A DNA stretch of 64,000 bases, taken from contig JAGAPA010000092.1 in NCBI GenBank assembly GCA_017623455.1, positions 1 to 64,000 of the forward strand. The letters run 5' to 3'. Shown here piece after piece: positions 63,292 through 64,000 of the stretch. How positions within the stretch are numbered: the stretch's first letter is position 1; every line of letters starts with the position of its first letter. The notes beneath the pieces are model-generated. The model worked only from the letters and a program-made list of their open reading frames with translations. It made no database searches and had not been told where the DNA came from. The position numbers and the translations under genes were made by a program. The stretch comes from Clostridia bacterium (GTDB lineage: Bacteria > Bacillota > Clostridia > Christensenellales > Pumilibacteraceae).

Positions 63292-64000
63292 ATGAAGAAA
63301 AAGCAATTAGTAGCAGTATTTGTCATGATGCTCGCAGCCGCAACAATGGCTACGGCGTGTCAGACACCGGAAGCAAAAGCTAAGGATGCTTTGAAGTACC
63401 TCGACGAAAAGTACAGTGACGAACAAGTTATCGAACTTGAATGGTCTGCAGGCGCAGGCTATGATACGCTCACTTACAACTTCCTCGAGAACTTTAAGGT
63501 TAGCAACGGCTTTGAGATGGAAGTGTACGCTGACGAAGCGCTTACACAGCTTGAAGAACAGGAGGCTCTTCAGCTTGCAGAGGGTAACAACGATTTCTGG
63601 ATCGTTGTATTCAAAGCAGGCAAGAACAAGGACGACAAGTCCGCTCACGTATTCAAGGTAAACATCAACAAGCCCGTAACCGTAGACGTAACCTTAGACG
63701 TTGAGGGCGTAGAAACCGTTCTTTCACCCGTAGCAGAGGGAACCTTTATCGAAGCTCCCGCAGCTCCCGTTTTGCCCGTGCAGAAGCAGTTTGAGGGATG
63801 GTTCAGAGATCCTACATACCTTGTTCCCTATACTCCCGGCGAGCAGACGGAAGACTTTACCCTTTACGCAAAGATTGGCGAGGGTACTTGGACTACCGAC
63901 GTTAACATCATGTGCGAGAATATCGCAGACGACGGTTACACCGCAGACGGAACTGTGGCAGCACAGTTCGTAGGAACTGCAGACAAGGCAGAGTTTGTAC
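63292..64000 (+). CDS. Lipoprotein-like surface protein with InlB/Flg_new-type repeat (3' truncated by window)
   Basis: The first 236 residues of a secreted protein. The N-terminus is MKKKQLVAVFVMMLAAATMA then TACQ, a signal peptide with a lipobox-like cysteine at about residue 23. A domain of about 100 residues follows, then FEGWFRDPTYLVPYTPGEQT and TLYAKI, which match the beta-grasp InlB B-repeat (GWY/F...YA). TAGGAGGGATT precedes ATG 63292. Codon use is more GC-rich than its surroundings. Probably anchored on the cell surface; partner unknown. Confidence 0.8.
   Translation, partial: MKKKQLVAVFVMMLAAATMATACQTPEAKAKDALKYLDEKYSDEQVIELEWSAGAGYDTLTYNFLENFKVSNGFEMEVYADEALTQLEEQEALQLAEGNNDFWIVVFKAGKNKDDKSAHVFKVNINKPVTVDVTLDVEGVETVLSPVAEGTFIEAPAAPVLPVQKQFEGWFRDPTYLVPYTPGEQTEDFTLYAKIGEGTWTTDVNIMCENIADDGYTADGTVAAQFVGTADKAEFV

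Noticed and set aside
1..64000. tRNA or rRNA genes
   Set aside because: No cloverleaf with a GGTTCGAATCC-type T arm and no rRNA-like stretch was seen on either strand by eye.

Overview
The window looks like part of the chromosome of an AT-rich anaerobic Clostridia-type Bacillota, probably an uncultured gut lineage. Pointers are a tryptophan T-box leader, a yybP-ykoY riboswitch, YlmH, Spo0J-type parS sites, AGGAGG-type ribosome binding sites, and many genes for plant-polysaccharide breakdown. Species-level identity cannot be read from the sequence. LAYOUT. 1-4.2 kb: a type III restriction-modification operon (mod with a frameshift, a small zinc-ribbon gene, res running off the window edge), with a divergent XRE regulator and repeated operator-like sites between them. 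4.2-5.9 kb: a GH2 glycosidase. 6.2-11.7 kb: a graveyard of Rhs toxin tails. Scars of the Rhs core and toxin C-termini alternate with small, mostly membrane-anchored cargo genes that are probably orphan immunity genes. 11.8-26.6 kb: mostly core genes, nearly all on the minus strand: a large GH106-like enzyme, a DapA-like protein lacking the Schiff-base lysine, CvpA, YlmH, an Mn-riboswitch-controlled cation antiporter, a beta-helix protein, recR-ybaB-dnaX, smpB and mnmE. 26.9-27.15 kb: a DnaA-box cluster that could be oriC, followed by rsmG on the plus strand.
MOBILE SEGMENT. 28.1-40.4 kb is mobile: an IS30 transposase, a zinc-ribbon PD-(D/E)XK nuclease behind a long hairpin leader, a twin-hairpin small RNA, and a filamentous-phage-like or plasmid-like module. 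That module holds a membrane ATPase with a Zot-like P-loop, a coupled 32-residue membrane peptide, secreted proteins, an HUH-plus-SF3 Rep, a C5 cytosine methylase and an iteron/hairpin origin candidate. The Rep and secreted/ATPase genes together resemble a cryptic inovirus, but no major coat protein is identified.
RIGHT PART. 40.5-42.2 kb: a Trp T-box leader and trpB of the TrpB2 type. 42.6-49.9 kb: an AraC-linked catabolic island with a GH10 xylanase, an enolase-superfamily dehydratase, an SDR dehydrogenase, an RraA-like protein, a GH13 enzyme and a lactonase. These could together form a non-phosphorylating oxidative sugar route. 50.9-55.7 kb: a DUF4965/GtaA-like protein and an NSS-family transporter, separated by a mosaic of dispersed repeats. 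55.7-63.3 kb is almost gene-free, with one AraC gene, three parS-type sites, two kinds of tandem repeat and a pair of about 200-bp inverted repeats centred near the parS cluster. A lipoprotein-like gene with an InlB-type repeat begins at 63.3 kb and runs off the window.
RECURRENT THEMES. There are mosaic interspersed repeats; a roughly 30-nt TACGTA-containing motif near gene ends; A/T homopolymers at frameshifts in accessory genes and a 10-nt run inside dnaX; and two genes whose consensus promoters sit 6 nt before the start codon, which predicts leaderless mRNAs.
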